From contig JAFGQF010000179.1 of assembly GCA_016935775.1 (NCBI GenBank), positions 1-5,666 of the forward strand: a DNA stretch of 5,666 nt. Reading direction: 5' to 3'. Origin of the DNA: Caldifarciminota bacterium. Its GTDB lineage: Bacteria > Hydrothermota > Tepidihabitantia > Tepidihabitantales > Tepidihabitantaceae. A program made the position numbers and the translations under genes. Below, one piece after another: positions 5,639-5,666 of the stretch (the first letter of the stretch is position 1; every line of letters starts with the position of its first letter). Below the pieces are notes generated by a model, which saw nothing but the letters and a program-made list of their open reading frames with translations, was not told the origin of the DNA and did no database searches.

Positions 5639-5666
5639 AGTCGTCAAATGTCGAAAGTCGAGTGTC
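5639..5666. repeat. Possible dispersed repeat at the window edge, upstream of the YitT-like gene
   Basis: The last bases read gtcgtcaaatgtcgaaagtc followed by gagtgtc, built from GTCRAA-like units. The run resembles, but does not match, the TGACGAA-type repeats elsewhere in the window. It is cut by the window end, so its extent is unknown. It occupies the leader of the YitT-like gene. Confidence 0.3.

Noticed and set aside
4567..5640. A 357-residue plus-strand open frame across the spacer and the YitT-like gene.
   Set aside because: It is highly Asp/Glu/Arg/Gly-rich, crosses the repeat spacer and is antisense to a well-supported membrane protein gene.

Overview
The window is a gene-dense, high-GC (roughly two-thirds G+C by eye) bacterial chromosome segment. 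It has two convergent gene blocks and essentially no free intergenic DNA apart from one 153-base spacer full of repeats. No rRNA, tRNA, CRISPR array, insertion sequence or plasmid function is visible. Two things point to an uncultured lineage near the FCB/WOR-3/TA06-type candidate phyla: a large secreted protein ending in an FlgD-like/type IX-like C-terminal beta domain, and short dispersed repeats that read as ATGA/TGACGAATGCCG-type strings. This placement is inference from memory and is not firm.

Plus-strand block (1-3807): four genes overlap head to tail by 4, 1 and 4 bases, so they look like one translationally coupled operon. They are (i) the C-terminal end of a probable HlyD-type membrane-fusion/efflux adaptor, cut by the window edge; (ii) a DUF523-DUF1722 protein, that is, a TudS-like Fe-S desulfidase domain fused to a YbgA domain; (iii) a UV damage endonuclease of the UvsE/UVDE family; and (iv) a 518-residue exported beta-rich protein of unknown function.

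Minus-strand block (5628-3829): a YitT-family membrane protein (DUF161 plus DUF2179) lies upstream of a nitrilase-superfamily amidohydrolase. The 153-base spacer between them consists of low-complexity dispersed repeats. The two blocks converge with only 21 bases between their stop codons.

Two observations stand out. First, the YbgA-type protein is translationally coupled to UvsE. In E. coli, ybgA sits directly upstream of the photolyase gene, so here the same family is paired with an unrelated enzyme that repairs the same UV lesions. This suggests a conserved role for YbgA/DUF523 proteins in the response to light or UV. Second, the 3' end of the secreted-protein gene carries at least three kinds of dispersed-repeat-like DNA read through in frame: a TGACGAATGCCG-type repeat in the linker, an inverted pair inside the sorting-like domain, and a near-perfect 47-base REP-like palindrome just before the stop codon. 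The linker repeat type recurs in the minus-strand spacer. The repeats seem to be contributing to, or remodelling, the coding sequence of this protein.
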